63,304 nt of DNA, taken from a virus. This document shows, piece after piece, positions 34,740-42,037 of this stretch. Under the pieces are notes generated by a model. That model worked only from the letters and a program-made list of their open reading frames with translations. It ran no database searches and was not told the DNA's origin. Location of the stretch: positions 1 to 63,304 of the IMG/VR virus record IMGVR_UViG_3300042934_000801; one strand, 5' to 3'. Within the stretch, counting starts at the first letter, position 1. Each line of letters opens with the position of its first letter. The position numbers were made by a program, and so were the translations under genes.

Positions 34740-34814
34740 TCGGGGTGACAGGATTCGAACCTGCGGCTTCACGGATCCAAACCGTGCACTCTGGCCAAAC
34801 TGAGCTACACCCCG
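34740..34814 (-). tRNA. tRNA-Pro (anticodon TGG)
   Basis: On the minus strand: acceptor CGGGGTG/CACCCCG, anticodon stem CACGG/CCGTG around TTTGGAT (anticodon complement of 34777-34779), T-arm GCAGG-TTCGAAT-CCTGT, discriminator A. First of three leftward tRNAs. Confidence 0.9.
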
Positions 34815-34819
34815 TAGAG

Positions 34820-34884
34820 GGCGATATCAGTGGCGTGCTGGCAGGAAGGTGTGCGCTACCGACCCAGCGGCGACTGATATCGCC
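34820..34884. repeat. 12-bp perfect inverted repeat, upstream of the leftward tRNAs
   Basis: GGCGATATCAGT (34820-34831) and ACTGATATCGCC (34873-34884) with 41 bases between. It sits just upstream of the minus-strand tRNA genes, so it may be a protein-binding site or part of their promoter. The surrounding gap 34815-34999 shows no gene. Confidence 0.6.
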
Positions 34885-34999
34885 AGCTGGGGCCGAACGG
34901 TCGGCCGATCAAGGTGCTCACGGGAGTGAGGTTAGCAGCACGGTCGGACATTGCCGAGCTATTTTCTGGCCCGTCGGTCGTCGGGTCTACTGTGTGCGC

Positions 35000-35152
35000 G
35001 TGGCCCGCACCGCTGAGACCGTCGAAGAGATCACCCTGCTCGTTCGCACGCCGCACAACCTGAAGGGCTACCGCGCATTCACCGAGGCCGAGAGAGCCGA
35101 AGCTGAGTCGTACGCCCGCAGCCAGGGCGTCGAGGTCGAGCAGCTGCCGTGA
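35000..35152 (+). CDS. Small hypothetical protein
   Basis: The product is about 50 aa from GTG 35000 (ARTAETVEEITLLVRT...AESYARSQGVEVEQLP). GTG 34994 is an alternative. No ribosome site is visible, but TACTGT lies 6 bases before 35000 and could give a leaderless message. The frame continues upstream into a tRNA gene, which cannot be coding. The GTGA overlap with the next gene supports it as real. Function unknown. Confidence 0.5.
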   Translation: MARTAETVEEITLLVRTPHNLKGYRAFTEAERAEAESYARSQGVEVEQLP

Positions 35153-35385
35153 CGCTCGGCGAGCTTCGGCTCACACCGCGCGGAAAGTGGGCCACGAACG
35201 CACCTCGCGAGTGCGCCTACGGCCACTGGCTCGGCCCGCAGCGCGTGCTCGTCGGTCACGCCGCGTGTTCGTGCGGACGCAGCGGCGGACACACCACTTG
35301 GACCTGCCGCGAATGCGATGACGTTACGTACGGGCCACCACTATCCGCACCGTGCACCATCCGGACCGGGCCGGACGAAAGATAG
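35149..35385 (+). CDS. Small zinc-ribbon protein
   Basis: The product is 78 aa, GTG start in a GTGA overlap. A C-x(3)-H, a CSC pair and a CREC pair (CSCGRSGGHTTWTCREC) suggest a zinc ribbon. Convergent with the minus-strand genes that follow. Function unknown. Confidence 0.6.
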   Translation: MTLGELRLTPRGKWATNAPRECAYGHWLGPQRVLVGHAACSCGRSGGHTTWTCRECDDVTYGPPLSAPCTIRTGPDER

Positions 35386-35390
35386 AACCG

Positions 35391-35558
35391 CTACCGGGCC
35401 CAGCCGCGGAGTACTCGGTTGCCGAGTTGGCCGGCGACGATCACGCCATATACGGCCCACAGCGGCCACGGGAGGCCGACGGTAGCGTCCAGGGCGAACA
35501 ATGCGGCGCCGGTGCTGGCAGAGGCGACCAGATCGTAATTGCGCTGCACGATGTCCAT
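35391..35558 (-). CDS. Small membrane protein
   Basis: The product is 55 aa from the ATG at 35558 (MDIVQRNYDL); the frame is open back to 35621. A hydrophobic middle (LPWPLWAVYGVIVAGQL) is preceded by a weaker one, so one or two membrane spans. Third in a short leftward operon beside attP, 7 bases after its neighbour's stop. Confidence 0.55.
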   Translation of the reverse strand: MDIVQRNYDLVASASTGAALFALDATVGLPWPLWAVYGVIVAGQLGNRVLRGWAR

Positions 35559-35565
35559 ACGGCCA

Positions 35566-35694
35566 TTATCCCTGGTCTTGGAGTTGTTGATCAAGCAGCT
35601 CGTCGACTCGATCCATCCCACCGCCCGGCATGCCGAGAGTGTGCGCCAGGTACCGGATCGCGGCGATCACCCGCAGCTCAGTATCTACATCCAT
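35566..35694 (-). CDS. Small helical protein
   Basis: The product is 42 aa (MDVDTELRVIAAIRYLAHTL, then a glycine turn and DRVDELLDQQLQDQG), two amphipathic helices. No good ribosome site, but it fits exactly between two other leftward genes. Function unknown. Confidence 0.5.
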   Translation of the reverse strand: MDVDTELRVIAAIRYLAHTLGMPGGGMDRVDELLDQQLQDQG

Positions 35695-35730
35695 ATGAGT
35701 AGGACGCAGCCGGTGGCCGAACGGTTCCGC

Positions 35731-36015
35731 TCAATTTCCACTGCGAGCGAGTTTCCGCCGGTAGTCGCGCATGATCGCCGTGCCGTCACCCCACACGCCG
35801 CGCTCATTGCCCTGCAGCACCCACTGGTGCTGTTGGTCGCATCGCTCGGCGATCGCACGCTTCTCGGCTTCGATCGCGGCGAGCTCGGTGTTGGCGGCAA
35901 GGTAGCGCCGGCGTAGCCACGGTCCGGCCAGGGTTATGACGACCGCGGCGACGAGCCACCAGAACCACTCGGCGGTCAGCACCGCGACGGTGATTGCGGC
36001 CAGAAGTGCGCCCAT
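35731..36015 (-). CDS. Small two-span membrane protein
   Basis: The product is 94 aa. Two hydrophobic helices (about residues 3-14 and 17-33) are followed by a charged cytoplasmic helix and a conserved-looking RCDQQHQWVLQGNERGVWGDG segment that I have seen in small membrane proteins of other mycobacteriophages near the attachment site. First gene of the leftward trio. Likely expressed in lysogens; function unknown. Confidence 0.65.
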   Translation of the reverse strand: MGALLAAITVAVLTAEWFWWLVAAVVITLAGPWLRRRYLAANTELAAIEAEKRAIAERCDQQHQWVLQGNERGVWGDGTAIMRDYRRKLARSGN

Positions 36016-36063
36016 GCGCGTAATCGTACGTCCGCGACACGCCGAGGAACACGTGCGGACGCC

Positions 36064-36251
36064 GTCGGCACCGATCCAAGTTTCCGCAGGAGCCGACAGA
36101 TTCCGGCCGATGCCGAGGGATGCCGAACCGGCAGGTAGGAACCTGTTTGCCCAGCTCAGTCAGGGGTTCGAATCCCCTTAGCTCCACTCAGATCGAGGCA
36201 GAAATGCCTGGTGACGGGTTCGGAACCGAACAGAGCATCACACGTCGGCAC
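36064..36251 (+). other. attP: Phage attachment site (attP) region with tRNA 3'-end core
   Basis: The core 36161-36187 is a tRNA 3' half with no 5' half: T-stem AGGGG, loop TTCGAAT, stem CCCCT, acceptor TAGCTCC and A. Phages integrate into such tRNA ends and restore the gene with their own copy. Hexamers TCGGCA or its complement TGCCGA lie on both sides (36065, 36111, 36121, 36245) and are candidate integrase arm sites. The tRNA may be an alanine tRNA, but that is from memory. The rest of the gap 36016-36286 holds no gene. Confidence 0.8.
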
Positions 36252-36286
36252 ACCGGCGTCAGCACGAACAGGTTTACCCTGGTCAT

Positions 36287-38032
36287 GTGGATGCCAATAG
36301 CGAGCTTGCCGACCGCACCGTCGGGGATCTTCCCATCAAGATCGCCCGGGGCTTTGCGCTCCCGGCTGAGGCGGTCACCGAGACCTTCGCCATCCTGGCC
36401 AACCGCGGCGCCGGCAAGTCGGTCACCGCGCACCGCCTCGTCGAGCAGATGTACCGCACCGGCCTTCCGGTCGTGGTCCTGGACGTCAAAGGCGACTGGT
36501 GGGGGATCCGGTCCAGCGCCAGCGGAAAAGGCCCTGGCCTGCCGTTCGTCATCTTCGGCGGCGACCACGCCGACGTCCCGCTCGAGCCCACCGCCGGCGA
36601 GTTGATTGCCGATCTCATCGTCGACGACCGGATACCTGCGGTTCTCGACATGTCGTCGATGAGCAAGACGAAGGCCCGATCGTTCGCCACCGCATTCGCA
36701 GAACGTCTGTACACGCGCAACCGCGATGCCCTGCACGTCGTCATCGAGGAAGCCGATGTGCTTATCCCACAGCGCGCTTCGGCTGACACCGCGCGTCTCC
36801 TCGGCGCGATGGAAGATATCGCGAAGCGCGGACGTAGCCGAGGGCTCGGCTTGACCGTGGTCACCCAGCGCCCGCAGGAAGTGGCCAAGTCTGTCCTCGA
36901 ACTCATGGAAACCGTCATCCTGCTCCGGATGACCGGACCACGCTCCATCAAGGCCGCCCAAGACTGGATCAGCGTCAACGCCGGTGACGACGAGACAGCA
37001 TCTCGGGACGTCGTCGCATCGCTGCCCTCACTGCAGACCGGTGAGGCGTGGGTGTGGAGCCCGGCGTTCCTCCGTCTGCTCAAGCGGGTGAACATCACCA
37101 AGTTCGACACTTTCGATTCTCATGCCACCCCGAAGCCGGGGGAGACCCGCACCATCCCGAAGACCCGCGCCGACATTGACCTCGAGAAGCTCGGGCACGA
37201 GATCGCGGCGACCGTCCAACGGGCAAAAGAGAACGACCCGAAGACTCTTCGCTCGCGCACAGCGGCGCTGCAGGCGCAACTCACACGGACGGAGTCTGAG
37301 CGAGACGTTCTCGTGCGGGACAACGAATCGCTGCGGGCGCGGATCGCCGAACTGCAGGCAGACCGCACACCCGTTGTCCCCCAGGACATCTCCGGGACGA
37401 TCAACGCCGCGGTCAAGCTACTGCAAAAGGTGCTCGACGACTCGAAGAACAGCGATGGCAGGCCGCGGCCCGCAGTCGCTGCAGTGCCGATCGCGCGGAC
37501 ACCACCCACACCGAAAACACGCCCTGCCCCGCAGCAGCAGACCGGCGAGGTGAAATTCCGGGCCGGCGCACAGCGAATGCTCGAGTCCCTGGGCCGCATG
37601 GCTCCGCTGCGACTTACCAAGGCGCAGTGGGGCACTGTCGCCAAGATGAAGCACACCTCCGGAACGTTCTCGACCTACCTCGGCGAGCTACGCCGAGCAG
37701 GGCTCATCGAGGAAGACTCCGTCGGTTTCAGCCTCACCGAACAAGGCTTCGACTACCTCGGCGGCCGACCGGAGCCGATGTCCGGCGAGGAACTCCAACA
37801 GCACTACCTGACGATCCTGCGCGCAGGCGCATCCCGGATGCTGCAGGCCATCATGGACGCCTACCCCTCGGGGCTGGAAAAAGAAGAGATCAGTGCCCAG
37901 ATCGACATAGTGGCCAGCAGCGGCACGTTCTCGACCTACCTCGGGGAACTCCGCCGCAATGGACTGATCGAACAACACGGATGCGAGTTCACAGCGAGCG
38001 ACATCCTGATGCAGGGAGCAGCGGTCGCCTGA
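36287..38032 (+). CDS. HerA/FtsK-like ATPase with duplicated winged-helix tail
   Basis: The product is 581 aa. Walker A NRGAGKS is at residues 39-45, VVVLDVKGDWWG follows at about 62, Walker B LHVVIEEADVL is centred on Glu154-155, and TQRPQEV is the HerA-type sensor motif. A coiled coil (about 295-360) and a P-rich linker lead to two near-identical winged-helix units (GTFSTYLGELRR at about 456 and 544). HerA-family proteins are hexameric DNA pumps used in end resection, conjugation and anti-phage complexes. GTG 36287 is 7 bases after TACCCT, suggesting a leaderless message. The integrase start overlaps its stop. Role unknown. Confidence 0.82.
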   Translation: MDANSELADRTVGDLPIKIARGFALPAEAVTETFAILANRGAGKSVTAHRLVEQMYRTGLPVVVLDVKGDWWGIRSSASGKGPGLPFVIFGGDHADVPLEPTAGELIADLIVDDRIPAVLDMSSMSKTKARSFATAFAERLYTRNRDALHVVIEEADVLIPQRASADTARLLGAMEDIAKRGRSRGLGLTVVTQRPQEVAKSVLELMETVILLRMTGPRSIKAAQDWISVNAGDDETASRDVVASLPSLQTGEAWVWSPAFLRLLKRVNITKFDTFDSHATPKPGETRTIPKTRADIDLEKLGHEIAATVQRAKENDPKTLRSRTAALQAQLTRTESERDVLVRDNESLRARIAELQADRTPVVPQDISGTINAAVKLLQKVLDDSKNSDGRPRPAVAAVPIARTPPTPKTRPAPQQQTGEVKFRAGAQRMLESLGRMAPLRLTKAQWGTVAKMKHTSGTFSTYLGELRRAGLIEEDSVGFSLTEQGFDYLGGRPEPMSGEELQQHYLTILRAGASRMLQAIMDAYPSGLEKEEISAQIDIVASSGTFSTYLGELRRNGLIEQHGCEFTASDILMQGAAVA

Positions 38033-39171
38033 TGGCGTGGATCATCGACCGGCACCGCAAGGACGGCACCCCCTACTGGGCCGTGTGCTGGCGCGAGAGC
38101 GGCCGCAACGGCAAGCAGGAATCCATCACCTGGTACGACCGCGACGACGCCCTGCACTGCAAAGACCTCATCGACAAGCTCGGCCCCGAAAAGGCCCGCG
38201 ACATCATGAAGATCATCACCGAACCCCGGCGCGCGCAGACCGTCGCCGAGTTCCTGACCGCCCACGTCGACCACCTCACCGGCGTCGAACCCGGCACCAC
38301 GAAGCGATACCGCGCCTACATCCGCAACGACCTCGCTGGCATCGGCGACATCCCGCTTCGCGCGCTCACCCGGGAGGACGTCGCACGGTGGGTCAACGCG
38401 ATGAGCCAGACCAGCTCGGCCAAGACCGTGAAGAATAAACGCGACTTTCTGTCTGGCGCGCTCAAGGCCGCAGTGAAGGCCAAGGCCATCCCGGCCAACC
38501 CCGCCGAGGACGTCCGCAACCCGCGCTGGGACCGCCGCGAAATGGTGTTCTTGACCGCCGCAGAGTTCCGGATGCTGCTCGACGAGATCCCCGCCTACTG
38601 GAAGCCCCTGATCGAGTTCCTGGTCGCCTCCGGGGCGCGCTGGTCCGAAGCGACCGCGCTGCGGCCCGCCGACATCGACATCACACATGGCACGGTCCGG
38701 ATCTCGAAGGCGTGGAAGACCGGCAGCGACGACGGCGGATACACCCTCGGTGTCCCGAAGACCCGCAAGAGCGTCCGCACGATCAACGTGCCGGCCAGCG
38801 TGCTGGAGAAGCTCGACCTGACAGGGGAGTGGGTGTTCACCAACTCCGGGCGCGGCCGCGGCCAGAACGCCACCGAGAAGCTCGGCCCCGACCCGAACCC
38901 CGTGCGCATCCACTCGTTCGCACCGAACGTGTGGCGGCCGGCCATCGAGCGCGCCAAGCTCAAGGGGCTGACGAAGTCGCCCCGCATCCACGACCTGCGC
39001 CACACCGCGGCGTCATGGCTGCTGCAGGCCGGGCGGCCGATGCCGTCCGTACAGCAGCACCTCGGGCACGAGTCGATCCAGACCACCGTGGATGTCTATG
39101 GGCACCTGGACCGCTCGAGCGGCAAGGGCAACGCCGACGCGATCGACGCGATGCTCACACCGCTGGACTAG
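38032..39171 (+). CDS. int: Tyrosine integrase
   Basis: The product is 379 aa. Arm-binding and core-binding domains fill residues 1-170 (TVAEFLTAHVDHLTG; SAKTVKNKRDFLSGAL). The catalytic domain shows Arg203 (SGARWSEATAL), His320/Arg323 (HDLRHTAASWLL), His346 (HLGHESIQTT) and Tyr356 (VDVYGHL). The ATG at 38032 shares a base with the ATPase stop; the frame is open further back, but only inside the ATPase gene. attP lies 1.9 kb upstream, on the other side of the ATPase gene. Confidence 0.96.
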   Translation: MAWIIDRHRKDGTPYWAVCWRESGRNGKQESITWYDRDDALHCKDLIDKLGPEKARDIMKIITEPRRAQTVAEFLTAHVDHLTGVEPGTTKRYRAYIRNDLAGIGDIPLRALTREDVARWVNAMSQTSSAKTVKNKRDFLSGALKAAVKAKAIPANPAEDVRNPRWDRREMVFLTAAEFRMLLDEIPAYWKPLIEFLVASGARWSEATALRPADIDITHGTVRISKAWKTGSDDGGYTLGVPKTRKSVRTINVPASVLEKLDLTGEWVFTNSGRGRGQNATEKLGPDPNPVRIHSFAPNVWRPAIERAKLKGLTKSPRIHDLRHTAASWLLQAGRPMPSVQQHLGHESIQTTVDVYGHLDRSSGKGNADAIDAMLTPLD

Positions 39172-39191
39172 CGGGAACGAGCCCGCGTGGT

Positions 39192-39704
39192 TCACGGCAA
39201 AAGGACCGCCATCACGCCGGGGTCGATCCTCCAGGTCAGTGTGCCGCCATCGTTGAACACATGCACGGGGATGTCGTGTGGCGGCCCGCCGGCGGCTGTC
39301 ATCGTCGCCATTCCCTCGAACGAGGTGTCCCCGGTTCGCACGAGCGACACGTGGTGCACACGAACATTGAATTGCGGCTGCCCTGGGTCGGCGTCGAGTG
39401 TGTTCTGAATGTTGTTCAGGACTGTGCCGGCGAGCGCGTCGATGCCGTTGGGACTGGAGTTTGCAGGCGGTATGGCGGGGGCGGCCGGCGGACTATAGGT
39501 CGGTACCCACGGCACATTGCCGCCACTAAAGACCTTGGGGCCCTGATAGATCGGGTCGAAGTAACCGCCGGTACTTCCGTCGACGCACTTCTGATAGCCG
39601 GGACCGGTCTCGTAGCAGTACGGTGCAGCGGCAGCGACACCCGCCGACCCCGCGAAACATGTGGCTGTCGCGGCCAGTCCAAGCACAGCCAATCGGAAGG
39701 TCAT
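39192..39704 (-). CDS. Secreted protein, last gene of the lysogeny operon
   Basis: The product is 170 aa. A clear signal peptide (MTFRLAVLGLAATATC...AGVAAAAP) is followed by a Cys-containing segment and a proline-rich stretch, then FNVRVHHVSLVRTG and HDIPVHVFNDGGTLTWRIDPG. The ATG at 39704 overlaps the preceding gene's stop (ATGA). An exported protein made by the prophage could alter the cell surface. Convergent with the integrase. Confidence 0.68.
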   Translation of the reverse strand: MTFRLAVLGLAATATCFAGSAGVAAAAPYCYETGPGYQKCVDGSTGGYFDPIYQGPKVFSGGNVPWVPTYSPPAAPAIPPANSSPNGIDALAGTVLNNIQNTLDADPGQPQFNVRVHHVSLVRTGDTSFEGMATMTAAGGPPHDIPVHVFNDGGTLTWRIDPGVMAVLLP

Positions 39705-39934
39705 AGGCGGAGATCGTATTGCCGACTGCTCACCCTGCGCAGCCGGTTCACCGTGGACGCTGCGTAGGCGAGCGCCCTCTCGGTCGCCAGAAGGCGATTC
39801 AGCAGCTGGTAGTACCGAGTCGGCGTCAGGCCCATCGCGCCGATTGCGGACTCTTTGCCACCAGCAGTGGCCCACCACTGCTGCTCAAGGTCAAGGATCG
39901 CGCGCTCCTGATCGGTCAGGGAATCCATAGCCAT
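39701..39934 (-). CDS. DUF3263 family protein
   Basis: The product is 77 aa from the ATG at 39934 with GGAGG 5 bases upstream. DQERAILDLEQQWW, GLTPTRYYQLLNRLL and the basic C-terminus are diagnostic of DUF3263, small helical actinobacterial and actinophage proteins of unknown function, probably DNA-binding. Confidence 0.8.
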   Translation of the reverse strand: MAMDSLTDQERAILDLEQQWWATAGGKESAIGAMGLTPTRYYQLLNRLLATERALAYAASTVNRLRRVSSRQYDLRL

Positions 39935-40359
39935 TGGTCCTCCAGGTGATATTCGAGCTGAGACACCTCGAGCGGGTCGAGAGTGGACATGCGGGTCTGC
40001 AGGGTGGGTTCGTCGACCCAGAGGTGCTCGGCGAGCTCGCATGGGTCTCGCGTCCAGCGCAGCCCGTTGGTGAGCGCAGGGAGCGTGATGAGGCGGCGTG
40101 CGCTGATCTCCTCGACGAGGCGCTCCTCGCGCTCCGCGGCAGCCGGTTCTTCCGGCACTGGGCCGCGCTCGCGGTGCACAAGCTCGTGCGTGAGGGTGCA
40201 GCGCCGCTCGGCCTGGGTCAGTCCGCGCGCCAACCAGATCCGCCGGCCAACCTGCAGCCCCATGACACGGTCCGGGAGCCGGTACCGGCAGGACACATCG
40301 ACGTCATCGTGATGATCGCGAAGCAGCCTCCACGGGTGGAAGAGCGATTCGATGCTCAT
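39916..40359 (-). CDS. ImmA/IrrE-type zinc metallopeptidase
   Basis: The product is 147 aa. HELVH (His58-Glu59-x-x-His62) in CTLTHELVHRERG is the zinc site; R-Y-R-L-P and RIWLARGLTQAERR are typical of phage ImmA-like proteins. In other mobile elements ImmA cleaves the repressor to trigger excision; here it sits in the same leftward operon as the repressor and may act on it or on the HTH antitoxin. Overlaps the DUF3263 gene by 19 bases. Confidence 0.78.
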   Translation of the reverse strand: MSIESLFHPWRLLRDHHDDVDVSCRYRLPDRVMGLQVGRRIWLARGLTQAERRCTLTHELVHRERGPVPEEPAAAEREERLVEEISARRLITLPALTNGLRWTRDPCELAEHLWVDEPTLQTRMSTLDPLEVSQLEYHLEDQWLWIP

Positions 40360-40409
40360 GCCGACGGACGGTAGGGGACACCTCCGACAAGATCAGTGCC
40401 GCAACGGAA

Positions 40410-40976
40410 TTACGTTGTTGTAACTCCGTCGTCCAAAGACTCATCTTCGGGGTCGGGTCCCCAACCGATCGCTGACTCATTCAGATACATTCGACCGTTG
40501 ACGATGTATAACGGAAATTCTGGCGGAGGCTGCTTCAGCGTGAAACATATGCGCTCTAGTCCGGCCTCTACGTATGGCATCAAGAACGGCAGCACGTACT
40601 CAGTAGCGAAGCTCTGCAGATCTTCTTCGTTGAAAAGTTCGGTGTCGTCGAAGTTAACTACTGCGCCCTCTTCATAGATGGCAATATGCGATTCCAGCCG
40701 TGCGTGCGCTCTTAACCTAATCCCAACCATGGCTTTTGAGGAACGGCCGAGGGAGGGTTGGAGCCGTATGGTGCCTACTGGCGCATTGTCAATACTGTCG
40801 TCTTCGCGCTCATCTTTCACATGGCGCGCAAGGAAGTAGCTAGCCGCGTGGGACATCGACGTTGCCGCTTCCCAAATCTCGTGTGGCTCAGCAGAAGTCC
40901 GCTGCTCAGCAGTGCTTGAGCGTTCTTCAGTTTCTTCCGGCACGGTGCCTTCCTGGCTTGCTGTCGACATGCACAC
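40410..40976 (-). CDS. SecB-like chaperone of a toxin-antitoxin-chaperone module
   Basis: The product is 188 aa (186 from the second ATG at 40970). After an acidic N-terminus, VGIRLRAHARLESHIAIYEE, a TELFNEEDLQSFATEYVLP helix and LMPYVEAGLERICFTL followed by PPPEFPLYIV reproduce the order of SecB-fold proteins and resemble the small chaperone Rv1957 of M. tuberculosis. Its 50-base overlap with the HigA-like gene supports one operon. In TAC systems this chaperone folds and protects the unstable antitoxin. GC is low (about 48% in places). Assignment from pattern memory, no search. Confidence 0.7.
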   Translation of the reverse strand: MCMSTASQEGTVPEETEERSSTAEQRTSAEPHEIWEAATSMSHAASYFLARHVKDEREDDSIDNAPVGTIRLQPSLGRSSKAMVGIRLRAHARLESHIAIYEEGAVVNFDDTELFNEEDLQSFATEYVLPFLMPYVEAGLERICFTLKQPPPEFPLYIVNGRMYLNESAIGWGPDPEDESLDDGVTTT

Positions 40977-41445
40977 TCACGTGGGCGCGATTGTCTCGAA
41001 CTACTTCCTGGATTTGCTTTTTCCAGTCGGTGAAGACGGGAATTGGGCCGGTCATCTCCGACGGGCCCACCAACTCATGCAGCGTTGACGAGTCGACGTA
41101 TTCCCACTTCTGAAAAAGCTCATTTGGACTCGCTGTCTTCAATGTCCGGTGTATCGCGCGGTCGAGATAGACCCAGTGTTCATACCGGGCGCCGATGGAT
41201 GCCGCATAACGGCGGATCGTTGATAGGCGGGGATCCGCGCCCGGGCGCTCGAATTGACTCACGGCTGTCTTATGTCGACCCCAGGCGCGGCCAAGATCTT
41301 CCTGCGTCAGTCCGGCCGCGCGGCGTAAATCAGCGAGTTGGATCAGGAACTGTTCGTCGGCATGGGCCAAATCTGCAGCTAGTCGGGCCTCAACCGAATC
41401 TTCGCCAAGACCGAACTCTTCGGCTAACTCTTCCCAGATGCCCAT
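40927..41445 (-). CDS. HigA-like antitoxin with HTH domain and C-terminal extension
   Basis: The product is 172 aa from the ATG at 41445. Residues about 35-95 are an XRE helix-turn-helix: LADLRRAAGLTQEDLG, TAVSQFERPGADPRLSTIRRYAASIGAR. This pattern is very close to HigA of the M. tuberculosis TAC operon. The extra C-terminal tail (about 100-172) is where chaperone-addiction sequences lie in TAC antitoxins. A palindrome overlaps its start region. The ATG lies 6 bases after TATTCT, so the message may be leaderless. The frame is open to 41493, but earlier starts run through the palindrome. Confidence 0.75.
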   Translation of the reverse strand: MGIWEELAEEFGLGEDSVEARLAADLAHADEQFLIQLADLRRAAGLTQEDLGRAWGRHKTAVSQFERPGADPRLSTIRRYAASIGARYEHWVYLDRAIHRTLKTASPNELFQKWEYVDSSTLHELVGPSEMTGPIPVFTDWKKQIQEVVRDNRAHVSVHVDSKPGRHRAGRN

Positions 41446-41446
41446 A

Positions 41447-41466
41447 AGTAGAGAATAACCTCTACT
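41447..41466. promoter_or_regulatory. Operator-like palindrome at the antitoxin start
   Basis: AGTAGAGaataacCTCTACT, a perfect 7-bp inverted repeat with a 6-base centre, overlaps the end of the toxin gene and the leftward -10 element TATTCT (41452-41457 on the minus strand). A HigA-type protein binding here could control its own promoter. Confidence 0.65.
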
Positions 41467-42037
41467 GGTTGCCGGGGGTGAGACTGTTGCCAAGCTGACG
41501 CCCCGCGCGCCAAGCTGAGAACTCCGATCTAGCCTGCTCGATGTGCTGCCGTTGAATTGCTTGCCAGTCGTCGGAAACGAGAGAAGACGGCTTACGACCG
41601 AAAACCAAGAACAGGATCAACGCCGGTTCGACCAGTGGCGCAGCGAAGTACATTCTGAACTGCCAACCGCGGATGTCCGTGTCACCGTGCCCGTTCACGG
41701 TGACCGGATGGCGAAGCTCTCCAAGCTGACTGTCGTTGCCCTCTAGCGGGAAACACCACTCAGAGTCGCGGTCGCCTTGCAGGCCCGAACCGCGAACGCA
41801 TCCGTTGACTGCGCGCTTTCGCAGGTCGAAGACATCTCGAAACAAGGTGGCAACCAATCTGCGACGGATTCCAATCTGCTTGTCTGTCAACAGTTCTCCG
41901 TCGTCGTCTTCCTCGAACTCCCTGCTAATGGCAGCGACAACTTCCCGTGCCTGTTGCTCATACAGCTGGGTTTCTTCCCATTCAGTTCGACCACCGAACT
42001 GTTGACGCCACGGGTCATAAGTGCCGATTTCACTCAC
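41462..42037 (-). CDS. Putative toxin of the TAC module (RelE/HigB-like C-terminus)
   Basis: The product is 191 aa from GTG 42037. The N-terminal half is charged and helical. The C-terminal part (RGWQFRMYFAAP, then ALILFLVFGRKPSSL and a helix QRQHIEQARSEF) has the strand-strand-helix layout of RelE/HigB toxins, but I cannot place it in a named family. Order toxin, HTH antitoxin, SecB-like chaperone matches Rv1955-Rv1956-Rv1957. Low GC. The start overlaps the lipoprotein stop by 8 bases. Confidence 0.58.
   Translation of the reverse strand: MSEIGTYDPWRQQFGGRTEWEETQLYEQQAREVVAAISREFEEDDDGELLTDKQIGIRRRLVATLFRDVFDLRKRAVNGCVRGSGLQGDRDSEWCFPLEGNDSQLGELRHPVTVNGHGDTDIRGWQFRMYFAAPLVEPALILFLVFGRKPSSLVSDDWQAIQRQHIEQARSEFSAWRAGRQLGNSLTPGNQ

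Noticed and set aside
34745-34999. Upstream extension of the small gene at 35000
   Set aside because: The frame runs through a minus-strand tRNA-Pro gene, so the upstream part cannot be a normal coding start.
36120-36190. A seventh tRNA gene at the attachment site
   Set aside because: Only the T-arm and 3' acceptor are present; no 5' acceptor or anticodon arm can be formed. It is an attP core.
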